The notes: a model not told the origin generated them from the sequence alone. A stretch of DNA of 64,000 nt from Microcystis aeruginosa LEGE 91341 (GCF_015206885.1 NZ_JADEXY010000002.1:35157-99156), one strand, 5' to 3'; positions 17,313-26,007 are shown, counted from the stretch's first letter. Program-made: numbers and translations.

Positions 17313-20300
17313 GTGGCGATTTCGACGTTGACGGGGATGAGTGGCATTGGTAAATCGGAATTAGCGTTACAGTATAGTTGGCGGGAATGGGAAAACAAAA
17401 CCTATTTAGGGGGGATTCTTTGGTTAAATGTAGCAGAAAGCGATCCGGGTTTGAGTATTTTAACTTTTGCTCAGATTCATTTAGGATTAATTTTACCGAC
17501 GGAAGGGGAATTGGTAGAGCGGATTCGTTTTTGTTGGCATAATTGGTTCAAGAATGAGCAGGATCAAGCCTTAATTATTTTTGATGATGTGCGTCGCTAT
17601 GAACAAATAAAAGACTATTTACCGCCTCAAGGTGAAAAGCGGTTTAAGGTGATTATTACGACTCGTAATGAACAGATTGCTCGTAATTTTAATCCGATTG
17701 ATTTAGAAGTCTTAAGTCCTGATGCGGCGGTAGAATTGTTAGCTGTCTTTTTACCTAATGCGGTAGTAAATAATCCAGAAAAAGCCAGAGAATTAGTCAG
17801 ATGGTTGGGGTATTTACCGTTAGGAATTGAGTTGGTGGGACGCTATGGACAGTATATGAGTTGTGAGTTAACAAAACTTTTATCACAGTTACAGGCGCAA
17901 AAATTAAAGGATGAGAGTTTACAATTTCCCCAAAATGCTTTTATGACGGCTCAAAGGGGGGTAGCAGCGGCGTTTGAGTTGAGTTGGGGGGAGTTGAGTG
18001 AGAGTTCTCGATTAGCAGGAGAATGGCTCAGTTTATTTGCGGAAAGTCGGATTAATGAAAAGTTAATTTTGTCTTTGTTTGAGGTAGCAAAAACAAAACC
18101 TCTTTCTGCAAAACCGACAGATGGTATCAGTGCAAAAATCGAGAAACTTTTCCCGACATTTTCACGCTGGTTTGGTCTATCTAAATCAGTTTCCGAGTCT
18201 ATTGATCCCCCTGATTTACCGATACCGACTAGGACTGATTTACGACATTTGGTAAATTTAAATTTGCTAAATGATGTTGATAGTCAGAACTATGAGTTGC
18301 ATACTTTAATTCGGATGTATTTGCGCGATAAGTTAGAAGCATCGGCGTTTAAGGAAGAAGCAAAGCGAGCCTATTGTCAGGTGATGGTTGGGATTGCGAA
18401 AACTATTAAGAGGACTTTGACCTTAAAAGACATTGATAACTTGGAGCCAGATATTGAGCATCTAAAAGTTGTTGCAGAGGAATTAGATCAATGGTTAGAT
18501 AATGAAGATTTAACTAGGCCTTTTACTGGCTTAGGTCGTTTTTATGAAGAGCAGGGACTTTATCAGCAAGCGGTTCTTTATTGTGAACGCTGTTTAACCC
18601 TGAGTGAGCAACGCTTAGGCAAAAATCATCGTGAAGTTGCTAAAAGTCTCAACAATCTGGCAAATCTTTATAAGTCTCAAGGGAAATACGCAAAAGCGGA
18701 ACCTCTCTATTTGCGAGCGCTGGTGATTCGGGAAAAGCAATTAGGAGCAGAGCATCCTGCTGTGGCCAGCAGTCTCAACAATCTGGCGGAACTTTATCGC
18801 GATCAAGGGAAATACGCAGAAGCGGAACCTCACTACAAGCGATCACTGGCAATTGTTGAAAAGCAATTAGTCGCAGAGCATTCTCTTGTGGCGACCATTC
18901 TCAACAATCTGGCGTTACTTTATAAGTCTCAAGGGAAATATACAGAAGCCGAATCTTTTATGGTGCTAGCGCTGACTATTGACGAAAAATTTTATGTAGA
19001 AAACCATCCTCATGTGGCGACCAGTCTCAACAATTTGGCAGAACTTTATCGCGATCAAGGGAAATACGCAGAAGCCGAACCTCTCTTATTGCGAGCGCTG
19101 GCGATTAGGGAAAAGCAATTAGGAAAAGAGCATCCTGATGTGGCGACCAGTCTCAACAATCTGGCGTTACTTTATAAATCTCAAGGGAAATACGCAGAAG
19201 CAGAACCTCTCTTTTTGCGATCACTGGCTATTGATGAAAAAGTTTATGGGGAAAACCATCCATACATTGCAAATGACATCGACAATCTGGCCAGTCTTTA
19301 TTATTCTCAAGGGAAATACGCAGAAGCAGAACCTCTCCATTTGCGCTCGCTGGCGATTACAGAAAAGCAATTAGGAAAAGAGCATCCTGATGTGGCGACC
19401 AGTCTCAACGGTCTGGCGAATCTTTATTATTCTCAAGGGAAATACGCAGAAGCAGAACCTCTCTATTTGCGAGCGCTGGCGATTACAGAAAAGCAATTAG
19501 GAGCAGAGCATCCTGATGTGGCCACCAGTCTCAACAATCTGGCGGGTCTTTATCAATCTCAAGGGAAATACGCAGAATCCAAACCTCTCCATTTGCGCTC
19601 GCTGGCGATTACAGAAAAGCAATTAGGAAAAGAGCATCCTGATGTGGCGTACAGTCTTGGTGGTCTGGCGGGTCTTTATCAATCTCAAGGGAAATACGCA
19701 GAAGCAGAACCTCTCTTATTGCGAGCGCTGGCGATTAGGGAAAAGCAATTAGGAAAAGAGCATCCTGCTGTGGCGACCAGTCTCAACAATCTGGCGAATC
19801 TTTATCAATCTCAAGGGAAATACGCAGAAGCAGAACCTCTCTATTTGCGATCACTCTCGATTCAGGAAAAGCAATTAGGAAAAGAGCATTCTGATGTGGC
19901 GACCATTCTCAACAATCTGGCGGGTCTTTATCAATCTCAAGGGAAATACGCAGAAGCCGAACCTCTCTTATTGCGAGCGCTGGCGATTAGGGAAAAGCAA
20001 TTAGGAAAAGAGCATCCTGATGTGGCCACCAGTCTCAACAATCTGGCGAATCTTTATCACAATCAAGGGAAATACGCAGAAGCCGAACCTCTCTATTTGC
20101 AAGCGCTGGCGATTGGGGAAAAGCAATTAGGAGCAGAGCATCCTCATGTGGCCAACAGTCTCAACAATCTGGCGGATCTTTATCAGTCTCAAGGGAAATA
20201 CACAGAAGCAGAATCTCTCTATCAAAGAGCGATTGCTATTTGTTCGGAAAAATTAGGAGAAAATCACCCCAACACTCAAACAGTAATGATGAATTATTTG

Positions 20301-20390
20301 CAGATGCTTTCTCAACTTCCTGATGAGGAATTAAGCCAACGCTTTCCCCCCGAAATGGTGGAATATATCCAATCACTCCGTCATTCCTAG
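17313..20390 (+). CDS. NB-ARC/TPR STAND NTPase
   Basis: 1025 codons from GTG 17313, uninterrupted. Walker A is TGMSGIGKSELA (about residues 7-18), Walker B ALIIFDDV (about 90), the sensor-like VIITTRN (about 117) and the GLPL-type LGYLPLGIELVG (about 165). Residues about 405-985 are 14 kinesin-light-chain-type TPR units of 42 residues. Such proteins are signal-sensing switches, often antiviral or death-effector sensors. The upstream FVGRDE motif that begins the NB-ARC fold lies before this GTG and after the TGA at 17181, with no ATG, GTG or TTG between, so initiation at 17313 would leave a clipped domain. The natural gene is 16824-20390. Hence this is a working truncation, a readthrough gene or a very young pseudogene. 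Confidence 0.85.
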   Translation: MAISTLTGMSGIGKSELALQYSWREWENKTYLGGILWLNVAESDPGLSILTFAQIHLGLILPTEGELVERIRFCWHNWFKNEQDQALIIFDDVRRYEQIKDYLPPQGEKRFKVIITTRNEQIARNFNPIDLEVLSPDAAVELLAVFLPNAVVNNPEKARELVRWLGYLPLGIELVGRYGQYMSCELTKLLSQLQAQKLKDESLQFPQNAFMTAQRGVAAAFELSWGELSESSRLAGEWLSLFAESRINEKLILSLFEVAKTKPLSAKPTDGISAKIEKLFPTFSRWFGLSKSVSESIDPPDLPIPTRTDLRHLVNLNLLNDVDSQNYELHTLIRMYLRDKLEASAFKEEAKRAYCQVMVGIAKTIKRTLTLKDIDNLEPDIEHLKVVAEELDQWLDNEDLTRPFTGLGRFYEEQGLYQQAVLYCERCLTLSEQRLGKNHREVAKSLNNLANLYKSQGKYAKAEPLYLRALVIREKQLGAEHPAVASSLNNLAELYRDQGKYAEAEPHYKRSLAIVEKQLVAEHSLVATILNNLALLYKSQGKYTEAESFMVLALTIDEKFYVENHPHVATSLNNLAELYRDQGKYAEAEPLLLRALAIREKQLGKEHPDVATSLNNLALLYKSQGKYAEAEPLFLRSLAIDEKVYGENHPYIANDIDNLASLYYSQGKYAEAEPLHLRSLAITEKQLGKEHPDVATSLNGLANLYYSQGKYAEAEPLYLRALAITEKQLGAEHPDVATSLNNLAGLYQSQGKYAESKPLHLRSLAITEKQLGKEHPDVAYSLGGLAGLYQSQGKYAEAEPLLLRALAIREKQLGKEHPAVATSLNNLANLYQSQGKYAEAEPLYLRSLSIQEKQLGKEHSDVATILNNLAGLYQSQGKYAEAEPLLLRALAIREKQLGKEHPDVATSLNNLANLYHNQGKYAEAEPLYLQALAIGEKQLGAEHPHVANSLNNLADLYQSQGKYTEAESLYQRAIAICSEKLGENHPNTQTVMMNYLQMLSQLPDEELSQRFPPEMVEYIQSLRHS
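18528..20259 (+). repeat. 126-bp coding tandem array (TPR units)
   Basis: Fourteen units of 126 bp. The block AATCTGGC..ATCTTTAT recurs in register from 18654 to 20166. Many units are almost identical in DNA (for example CTCAAGGGAAATACGCAGAA), far closer than function alone requires, implying recent unit duplication or conversion. Confidence 0.85.
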
Positions 20391-20450
20391 ATTCTTTGTA
20401 ATACCTTAATAATGCTCAAACTGCAATAAAATTACTCCAGCAGATAGCAA

Positions 20451-20669
20451 ATGCCTAAAAAAATACGAGAACTCAAGTCTATACTTCTGAAAGCAGGGTT
20501 TACCTATCGCCCCGGTAAAGGTAGTCATACCATTTGGAGCCATCCCCGTTTAGAATATAGCTTGACCCTGTCAGGCAAAGATAGTAGTGATGCTAATCGC
20601 TACCAGGAAAAAGACGTAAGAAATGCACTTCAGGAACTAGCAAACTTAAATCAAGGAGACAACCCATGA
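20451..20669 (+). CDS. hicA: HicA-type toxin, second copy
   Basis: 72 residues: MPKKIRELKSILLKAGFTYR then PGKGSHTIWSHPRLEYSLTL. The catalytic histidine of HicA is in GSHTIWSHP. The stop overlaps the start of the next gene by 4 bp. It belongs to a different HicA subgroup from the copy at 15515 and has no damage. A fragment of a closely related hicA gene lies at 21723-21768. Confidence 0.85.
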   Translation: MPKKIRELKSILLKAGFTYRPGKGSHTIWSHPRLEYSLTLSGKDSSDANRYQEKDVRNALQELANLNQGDNP

Positions 20670-20875
20670 ATTATCACTATAGTATTTTTATTCAATGGTC
20701 AGAAGAAGACAACAAATTTATCGCCCACCTCCCTGAATTTGGCCCCTATGCTCATACCCATGGTGAAACCTACCATGCAGCCCTGCAAAATGCTCTTGAA
20801 GTCCTAGACCTCCTTATAGAAGACTACACTGCACGAGGCAAATCTCTCCCACCTCTCCGGGCTATTTCCGCATAG
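20666..20875 (+). CDS. hicB: HicB-type antitoxin, second copy
   Basis: 69 residues: YHYSIFIQWSEEDNKFIAHL then PEFGPYAHTHGETYHAALQN, the HicB pattern (strand, PEF.G, G.T..EAL-like helix). It is short, with no C-terminal DNA-binding extension. Preceded by AAGGAGA and translationally coupled to the toxin gene before it. Confidence 0.85.
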   Translation: MNYHYSIFIQWSEEDNKFIAHLPEFGPYAHTHGETYHAALQNALEVLDLLIEDYTARGKSLPPLRAISA

Positions 20876-21104
20876 CCCAAATATTCTCAGTTCAGTAATA
20901 TCTCCTAGTATTTAACCGTTCATAGAACATTTTATACCATGATCTCGGAAAAGCCAAAATAAACATTATGCAAGTTACGGCTTAGATCATTACTAAAGTT
21001 GTCATATCGCCTTCTTCTCGATCAGAACCGAAAAGCCCAAAATAAATCATGAAAACATCTTTTGCTTTGTTATAAGAGTAATCCCCACAAACCGTAAGCG
21101 ATTT

Positions 21105-21356
21105 ATGTATCAAGTCACCGTTGATTACGCCAAAGCCAACCTAGAAGAACTCTGCGATCGCACTGAAAAAGAACCCGATGGAGTAGTGATCGTTCGTGAA
21201 AATCGCAGTTATATTCTCATTACTCAAGAAGAATGGGAATCCTTAGCTGAAACCTCCGAACTCATGCAAGATTCCAAACTATTACAACATATTGCATCAG
21301 CACGACGAGAATATGCCGCAGGAGAAACCCTGATAATGGAACAAGTATTTGGATGA
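21105..21356 (+). CDS. Phd/YefM-family antitoxin
   Basis: 83 residues: MYQVTVDYAKANLEELCDRT, then VVIVRENRSYILITQEEWES, the classic Phd/YefM fold that binds operator DNA through its N-terminus and the toxin through its C-terminus. It is intact. The stop overlaps the start of the adjacent YoeB-like gene, which is broken, so this antitoxin has probably lost its cognate target here. Confidence 0.88.
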   Translation: MYQVTVDYAKANLEELCDRTEKEPDGVVIVRENRSYILITQEEWESLAETSELMQDSKLLQHIASARREYAAGETLIMEQVFG

Positions 21357-21598
21357 CAACCTACACAATTGTCTTTTCTAAACAAGCGCGAAAAGATACC
21401 GACGAACTCACCCAAAAACAAAAAGTCAAACTTCAATAAATTTTAACTAACATAATTGCAATTAATCCCTATATTGGCAAATCCTTAAAAGGCGATTTAG
21501 AAGGCTTGTATTCCTATCGCCTAAATAGAAAAGATCGTCTGCTTTATGAAATTTATGAAGACGATCAAACTATTCTGATTATTCGTACCAAAACACAC
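21353..21598 (+). pseudogene. YoeB/Txe-family toxin, inactivated
   Basis: Reading MTTYTIVFSKQARKDTDELT from ATG 21353, the frame hits TAA at 21437-21439 after 28 codons (KVKLQ-stop-ILTNIIAINP). The remainder is intact in frame: IGKSLKGDLEGLYSYRLNRK, then LLYEIYEDDQTILIIRTKTH. A MITE begins at 21599 exactly where the usual C-terminal YG or YGE should be, and replaces the end with a 28-codon tail read from the MITE. Two independent lesions thus hit the toxin while the antitoxin is preserved. Confidence 0.85.
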
Positions 21599-21715
21599 TA
21601 TAGCGGTTTTCAGTCTGCTGAGGTACAAAAGTTATGGGTTTTAGGCAAAGGGCAAGAGGCAAAAGCCAAAAGGGAAGAAAAATAGGTGTACCTCACTAGC
21701 TTAGGAAACGCTATA
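21599..21715. mobile_element. MITE family 1 (TATAGCG termini), copy 2
   Basis: 117 bp from TATAGCGGTTTTCAG to CTTAGGAAACGCTATA. It is nearly identical to 6341-6442 except for an extra AAGGGCAAGAGGC-like block inside. It is inserted into the 3' end of the YoeB-like gene. Confidence 0.85.
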
Positions 21716-21722
21716 GGGAGAT

Positions 21723-21768
21723 TAGGTAAGAGCGGTCATAACGCCTGAAGTCATCCCCGTTTAGAATA
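21723..21768 (+). pseudogene. hicA fragment between two MITEs
   Basis: About 45 bp reading G K S G H N A stop S H P R L E Y. It aligns with GKGSHTIWSHPRLEY of the hicA at 20451, with the shared 19-mer CATCCCCGTTTAGAATATA. Its tryptophan codon is TGA here, and a MITE begins immediately after LEY. Confidence 0.7.
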
Positions 21769-21863
21769 TATAGCGGTGTGCAGTCGTATGAGGTACAGTG
21801 TCACGAGCTATAAACCATGCTAGGCAAAGCTTGGTTTGTATCTCACTCAAGCGCTTACCGCTA
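21769..21863. mobile_element. MITE family 1-related element (TATAGCGGT termini)
   Basis: 95 bp with inverted ends TATAGCGGTGTGCAG and, from the right, TATAGCGGTAAGCGC. Subterminal GAGGTACAGTG / GAGATACAAAC are also inverted. Its interior differs from the copies at 6341 and 21599, so it is a sister subfamily sharing only the termini. Confidence 0.75.
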
Positions 21864-21962
21864 TAAGTACCTAAGCAAAATTAATTACACATATCTAACC
21901 CCCCCTTTGCCTCTTGCATGAGTGCCTTTCTTCACTAGGAAATTTATTTTGCACGACTACCT
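21864..21962. mobile_element. MITE family 2 (AGTACCTAAGC / AGTAGTCGTGC termini)
   Basis: Left end AGTACCTAAGCAAAATTAAT, right end (inverted) AGGTAGTCGTGCAAAATAAA. Interior CATATCTAACC and GCCTCTTGC. Closely matching copies lie at 52103-52196 and, inverted, 55867-55967. It abuts the previous MITE head to tail. Confidence 0.75.
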
Positions 21963-21989
21963 ACTTATTTCACATTTATTCAGCCAACC

Positions 21990-23636
21990 CTAGTTAAATA
22001 ATCTTTGCAGAAAAGTGCTTTGATCCCGCAGGAAAACCTGAGCGCAATTACGCCCCGGCATTCCCGAAATTGAGCCGCCGGGGTGAGTTCCTGCCCCAGT
22101 TAAATAAAGGTTTTTAATGGGGGTTTTGTAGTTAGCTATTTCTGGTAAAGGACGCAGGAAAATCATCTGATCTAAGGTCATATCAAGATGATAGTAATTA
22201 CCTTTATAGGAACCCAAACGATTAGCTAATTCGGCTGGACTTTCCACCCGACGGGCAATGATCGAAGATTTGAGATTGGGAGCATAATCGGCCAGTTTAT
22301 CAAGAACTCGATCGGCCACGCGATTTTTTAATTCTTCCGTCCATCCCGTGCCGTTTAATCCCGTTCCTTCGGCGCCGGCAATCTGATAGGGGGCAAAAAA
22401 TTCGATCCAGAGGGTATGCTTGCCCTGGGGAGCCATAGACGGATCGAGAATGGTGGGGACATCTAGGTACATCGAGGGATTTTCGTCGGGAATCTGCCCC
22501 AAAATCGTTAAAGCGTGGGCTTGTTCAACGTGACGCACGGAATCGGCGATGAGAATCGTTCCCTGTAAATACTCCTCTTTGTGATCGTAAGCCTCGAACC
22601 TTGGTGCTTCCGCGAGGGCGCAATCAATTTTAAGAATTGTTTCATTGTTATTGACAATTCGCCGTTCTACCCTTTCTCGCAATTCTGGATCGGCGGCATC
22701 CACATCGGCGGGAGCGACTAACTGTAAAAAAACTCGTCTAGCGTCAATATTAGAGATAACACCCGCTTTTGCTAGATATTCCTGTCCAGAGTCCACCCTA
22801 ACCCCGATCGCTTGTCCTTCCTCAATTAGAATCTGTTTAACTTTCTGCTCGGTTAAAATCACCCCACCGAGACTGACAACACATTTCACCAGAGCCTCGG
22901 TTAGTGCGCCTGTACCACCACGAGGGCGAGCCACCCCGGGGGAGTGACGCATCGCCATCATCATCATCCCGGAGGTAATGCCTTTTTGGGAGGGAGGAGC
23001 GCCAATTTCTGCCGCTAGACGAGCCAGGGGTGCTTTGACAAATTCGCTCTCAAACCACTCATTGAGGACATCTTCGGGGGAAGTAATCATCGTGCGGATG
23101 AAGTCGAGCAGTTTCTTTTTCGAGCCGATCGCTTTCCAGACACTAGCTAAGGCACTAGAGTTATAATTGCGGGCGATTCTGAGCAAATCTTGGGGGGGAG
23201 CGTTAAACCAAGGACCGATCGCATTCATCAACTGTCCCCAATAGTCGATAAACTGAAGGTAGCGATCGGCATCTCGCGGACAAAACTGGGCAATTGCGGC
23301 GTGAGTTTTTTCCAGAGAGCGATAGGAAAGAAAATATTGGCCAGAGGGATGGGGACAGAAAACGGTAGGATCGAAGAATAAATACTCTAATCCGTGGCGT
23401 TTTAGCTCTAATTCCTCAATTACTGGTCCTAAAAAGATAAATTCGTGATCGATCGCACAGAGATTAAACTTAAAATCGGGGGCTAGATCTGGGATAACCG
23501 CTTCTGTGGTAGCCGCTCCTCCCGGTACGCTACGCTGTTCGAGAAGGAGGACGCGATAACCGGCTTTGAGGAGATAGGCGGCACAAACTAAACCATTATG
23601 CCCGGCACCGATGAGGATGACATCGTAACTTTCCAT
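21990..23636 (-). CDS. crtO: Beta-carotene ketolase, CrtO type
   Basis: 548 residues, the length of the phytoene-desaturase-like CrtO ketolase. The N-terminal FAD-binding fingerprint is VILIGAGHNGLVCAAYLLKA. The CrtO-specific stretches PGGAATTEAVIPDL, AIDHEFIFLGPVIEEL, EIGAPPSQKGITSGMMMMAM and the C-terminal LTGAGTHPGGSISGMPGRNC agree with the Synechocystis enzyme as I recall it. It introduces 4-keto groups on beta-carotene rings to give echinenone. It is monocistronic as far as visible, next to the repeat island, and has no lesions. A related FAD-dependent desaturase or isomerase is the main alternative. Confidence 0.9.
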   Translation of the reverse strand: MESYDVILIGAGHNGLVCAAYLLKAGYRVLLLEQRSVPGGAATTEAVIPDLAPDFKFNLCAIDHEFIFLGPVIEELELKRHGLEYLFFDPTVFCPHPSGQYFLSYRSLEKTHAAIAQFCPRDADRYLQFIDYWGQLMNAIGPWFNAPPQDLLRIARNYNSSALASVWKAIGSKKKLLDFIRTMITSPEDVLNEWFESEFVKAPLARLAAEIGAPPSQKGITSGMMMMAMRHSPGVARPRGGTGALTEALVKCVVSLGGVILTEQKVKQILIEEGQAIGVRVDSGQEYLAKAGVISNIDARRVFLQLVAPADVDAADPELRERVERRIVNNNETILKIDCALAEAPRFEAYDHKEEYLQGTILIADSVRHVEQAHALTILGQIPDENPSMYLDVPTILDPSMAPQGKHTLWIEFFAPYQIAGAEGTGLNGTGWTEELKNRVADRVLDKLADYAPNLKSSIIARRVESPAELANRLGSYKGNYYHLDMTLDQMIFLRPLPEIANYKTPIKNLYLTGAGTHPGGSISGMPGRNCAQVFLRDQSTFLQRLFN

Positions 23637-23781
23637 GCAGTTTCAAAAATTCCTATTTTTAATTTTGCGCTTTTCTTGACCCTAATATGTTAAAAATAGT
23701 TAAAGATTGGCTGCTGTCAGCAGATTTCAGCGAGCAGTTATCAGTGAGCAGGTAGAAAACATTTAATTTTTCCTTTTTTTT

Positions 23782-24105
23782 ATGAGTTCTGCGATTAAAG
23801 TTATTCAACCATCCGGTATTTTAGATGGCAACCAAGCCAGCGAATTTCGCCAAGAAATTGCCGAAGCCGTGCAGGGAGGTTCAGAGGTTATTATCGTTGA
23901 TTTCAAGGATGTCACCTTTATGGATAGTTCTGGTTTAGGGGCGTTAGTTTTATCCTTAAAAACCGTGCGTTCTGCGGGGGGTAAACTATTGATCTGCTCG
24001 ATTAATGAGCAGATAAAAATGTTATTTGAATTGACTGATATGGATCGAGTTTTTGAAATTTTTAATAACCGAGAAGAATTAGAACAAAAAATTTTAGGAA
24101 GTTAA
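23782..24105 (+). CDS. STAS-domain anti-sigma factor antagonist
   Basis: 107 residues, a single STAS domain: IKVIQPSGILDGNQASEFRQ, VIIVDFKDVTFMDSSGLGAL (phosphorylatable Ser in DSSGLGAL at about residue 51) and FNNREELEQKIL at the end. In partner-switching systems this serine is phosphorylated by an RsbW-like kinase and dephosphorylated by a PP2C phosphatase. Both kinds of protein are encoded nearby (24107-25243 and 27357-27800). It is convergent with the phosphatase gene with a 1-bp gap. Confidence 0.9.
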   Translation: MSSAIKVIQPSGILDGNQASEFRQEIAEAVQGGSEVIIVDFKDVTFMDSSGLGALVLSLKTVRSAGGKLLICSINEQIKMLFELTDMDRVFEIFNNREELEQKILGS

Positions 24106-24106
24106 G

Positions 24107-25243
24107 TCAGCGAAAATCCACCTGCATAATCGAAAGATCATCCTTAAAATTGCCATCAAATTGTAAAGCTTGAATTTCTTCAATAAAATTATCGAGATTT
24201 TTGGCGTAATTACAGTGATAATTTCGTAAAGATTGAATAAAGTTTTCTAGTCCCCACATTCTCCCATCAGCACAATCGATCTCGTAAATTCCATCACTAA
24301 AAAGATAAAGGCTACTGGGTAAATTCAGGCATTTAACCTGATTAATATATTCCGCTTCTGGAAACATCCCGATGGGAAAACCGGGAGCTTTCAGTCTGGT
24401 TTCAATCATCTGGCCAAAAGGTTTTTGAGTCAGGAGAACTGCTGGGGGATGACCAGCGCTGGCATAGGTTAACTGTTGTTGTTTCCGATCATAAATCCCG
24501 TACCAAATAGTAAAATATTTATCATTCTTAGGACTGATTTGATAAACTTGATTTAACCCTTGTAAAACCTGATTAGGTTCATAGTAATTCACCTGACTTA
24601 AACCACGGGAACGGAGTAAATTAATCACCGAAAGGGAAGGTAAAGCCGCTCGTAAACCATGGCCCGCCACATCTAAAAGATATAACATCAAATGGTCATT
24701 ATCTAACCAATAATAATCAAAACCATCGCCCCCCAATCGACGAGAAGGAAGGAAGCGAAAATCGATAGCAAGTTTTGGAGAAATAAAAGGTTCGGGTAAC
24801 AGCGATCGCACATAGTCCGCCGCCTCCGCTAACTCCATTTCTAGTAATTGTTTTTGTGCTTGCAGATCATGACTTAATTGATGCAAACGCATTCCCGCTC
24901 GCACACGCGCTTTTAACTCATTAATTTCGATCGGTTTGCATAAAAAATCATCAGCCCCCGCATCCAATCCCTTCACCCGATCCTCCACCGATCCCAAAGA
25001 AGTTAAGAGGATAAAAAAAGTCGTTGACAGTTGGGGATTGAGCTTAATTTGCCGGCAAACTTCCAACCCATCGATCCCCGGCATCATCCAATCACAAATA
25101 ATCATCGCCGGTTTTAGTTGCCCCGCTTGCTTTAATCCTTCTTCCCCATCACTGGCAACAAAAACCTCGTATTCCTTCTGCAATGCTCGTCTCAGGAACG
25201 TTTGAATTACTCCATCATCATCAATTACTAGAATTCGTACCAT
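24107..25243 (-). CDS. Response regulator with PP2C-type (SpoIIE/RsbU) phosphatase output
   Basis: 378 residues. Receiver domain 1-125: acidic pocket VIDDD, phosphoacceptor Asp in IICDWMMPGIDG, conserved Thr/Ser in LLTSLGS and Lys in CKPIEINEL. A short coiled-coil linker follows (about 130-160). The PP2C domain (about 175-378) has LGGDGFDYYWLD and LLDVAGHGLRAALP for metal-binding Asp residues, YASAGHPPAVL, and a final DDLSIMQVDF. It probably dephosphorylates a STAS protein such as the one encoded 1 bp away, in response to a sensor kinase not seen here. Confidence 0.92.
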   Translation of the reverse strand: MVRILVIDDDGVIQTFLRRALQKEYEVFVASDGEEGLKQAGQLKPAMIICDWMMPGIDGLEVCRQIKLNPQLSTTFFILLTSLGSVEDRVKGLDAGADDFLCKPIEINELKARVRAGMRLHQLSHDLQAQKQLLEMELAEAADYVRSLLPEPFISPKLAIDFRFLPSRRLGGDGFDYYWLDNDHLMLYLLDVAGHGLRAALPSLSVINLLRSRGLSQVNYYEPNQVLQGLNQVYQISPKNDKYFTIWYGIYDRKQQQLTYASAGHPPAVLLTQKPFGQMIETRLKAPGFPIGMFPEAEYINQVKCLNLPSSLYLFSDGIYEIDCADGRMWGLENFIQSLRNYHCNYAKNLDNFIEEIQALQFDGNFKDDLSIMQVDFR

Positions 25244-25434
25244 CTTTTTTGTAACTCGACTATCTTAATCTTACTGCTTACCCCCGACCCTCTAACAGAT
25301 GACTTTGCTTATACCTCAAGATAAGATTAAATCCAGAATCGAGCTAACACATCAGTCATAGTTTTGGAAAAATGGTATTGTAAAGTTTCAATACAAATAT
25401 AGTCAGACATAGTCAGACATGGTAATATATAGAT

Positions 25435-26007
25435 ATGAAACTATCAGACTATGCAAAAAAAACAGGAATAAGTTATCGAACGGCTTGGAGATGGTGGAAA
25501 CAAGGGAATTTAACAGGTTATCAATTGCCTTCTGGTACAATTATCATAACGGATGACAACCATTCAAAACCCGACTTGATAGCTTGCATTTATGCAAGAG
25601 TTTCCAGTGCCGAAAATAAAGACAATCTAGATAGACAAGCTGACCGATTAAAAGATTATGCTGTTGCCAGAGGCTACAAAATCTACAAAGTTGTCAAAGA
25701 AGTAGGCAGTGGATTAAACGATAATCGCCAACAATTAGCCAAAATTCTAGTTGACCCCAATTATAATGTTTTAATTGTTGAACACAAAGAGCGTCTAGCC
25801 AGATTTGGGACTAATTATCTAGAAATCTTGTTAAAAGAACTAGATAAAAAACTGGAGATTGTCAATGAAAGTGAGGATGAGCAAGATGAGTTGATGTCAG
25901 ATTTAATAGCCATTATTACCTCTTTTTGTTCTCGAATTTACGGATTAAGAAGGTCGAAAACAAAGACAGAAAAGATTATAGCTGAGTTAAAAGACAACGG
26001 ACAATAA
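25435..26007 (+). CDS. tnpA: IS607-family serine recombinase TnpA
   Basis: 190 residues. The N-terminal MerR-like helix-turn-helix (MKLSDYAKKTGISYRTAWRW) binds the element ends. The resolvase domain follows: IACIYARVSSAENKDNLDRQ with the nucleophilic serine in RVSS (about residue 56), and LIVEHKERLARFG. It is intact, so it could still mobilise the element by itself. Confidence 0.92.
   Translation: MKLSDYAKKTGISYRTAWRWWKQGNLTGYQLPSGTIIITDDNHSKPDLIACIYARVSSAENKDNLDRQADRLKDYAVARGYKIYKVVKEVGSGLNDNRQQLAKILVDPNYNVLIVEHKERLARFGTNYLEILLKELDKKLEIVNESEDEQDELMSDLIAIITSFCSRIYGLRRSKTKTEKIIAELKDNGQ

Noticed and set aside
21990..23636. Phytoene desaturase or CRTISO-type isomerase
   Set aside because: Motifs around the middle and C-terminus and the length agree better with the CrtO ketolase as I remember it.
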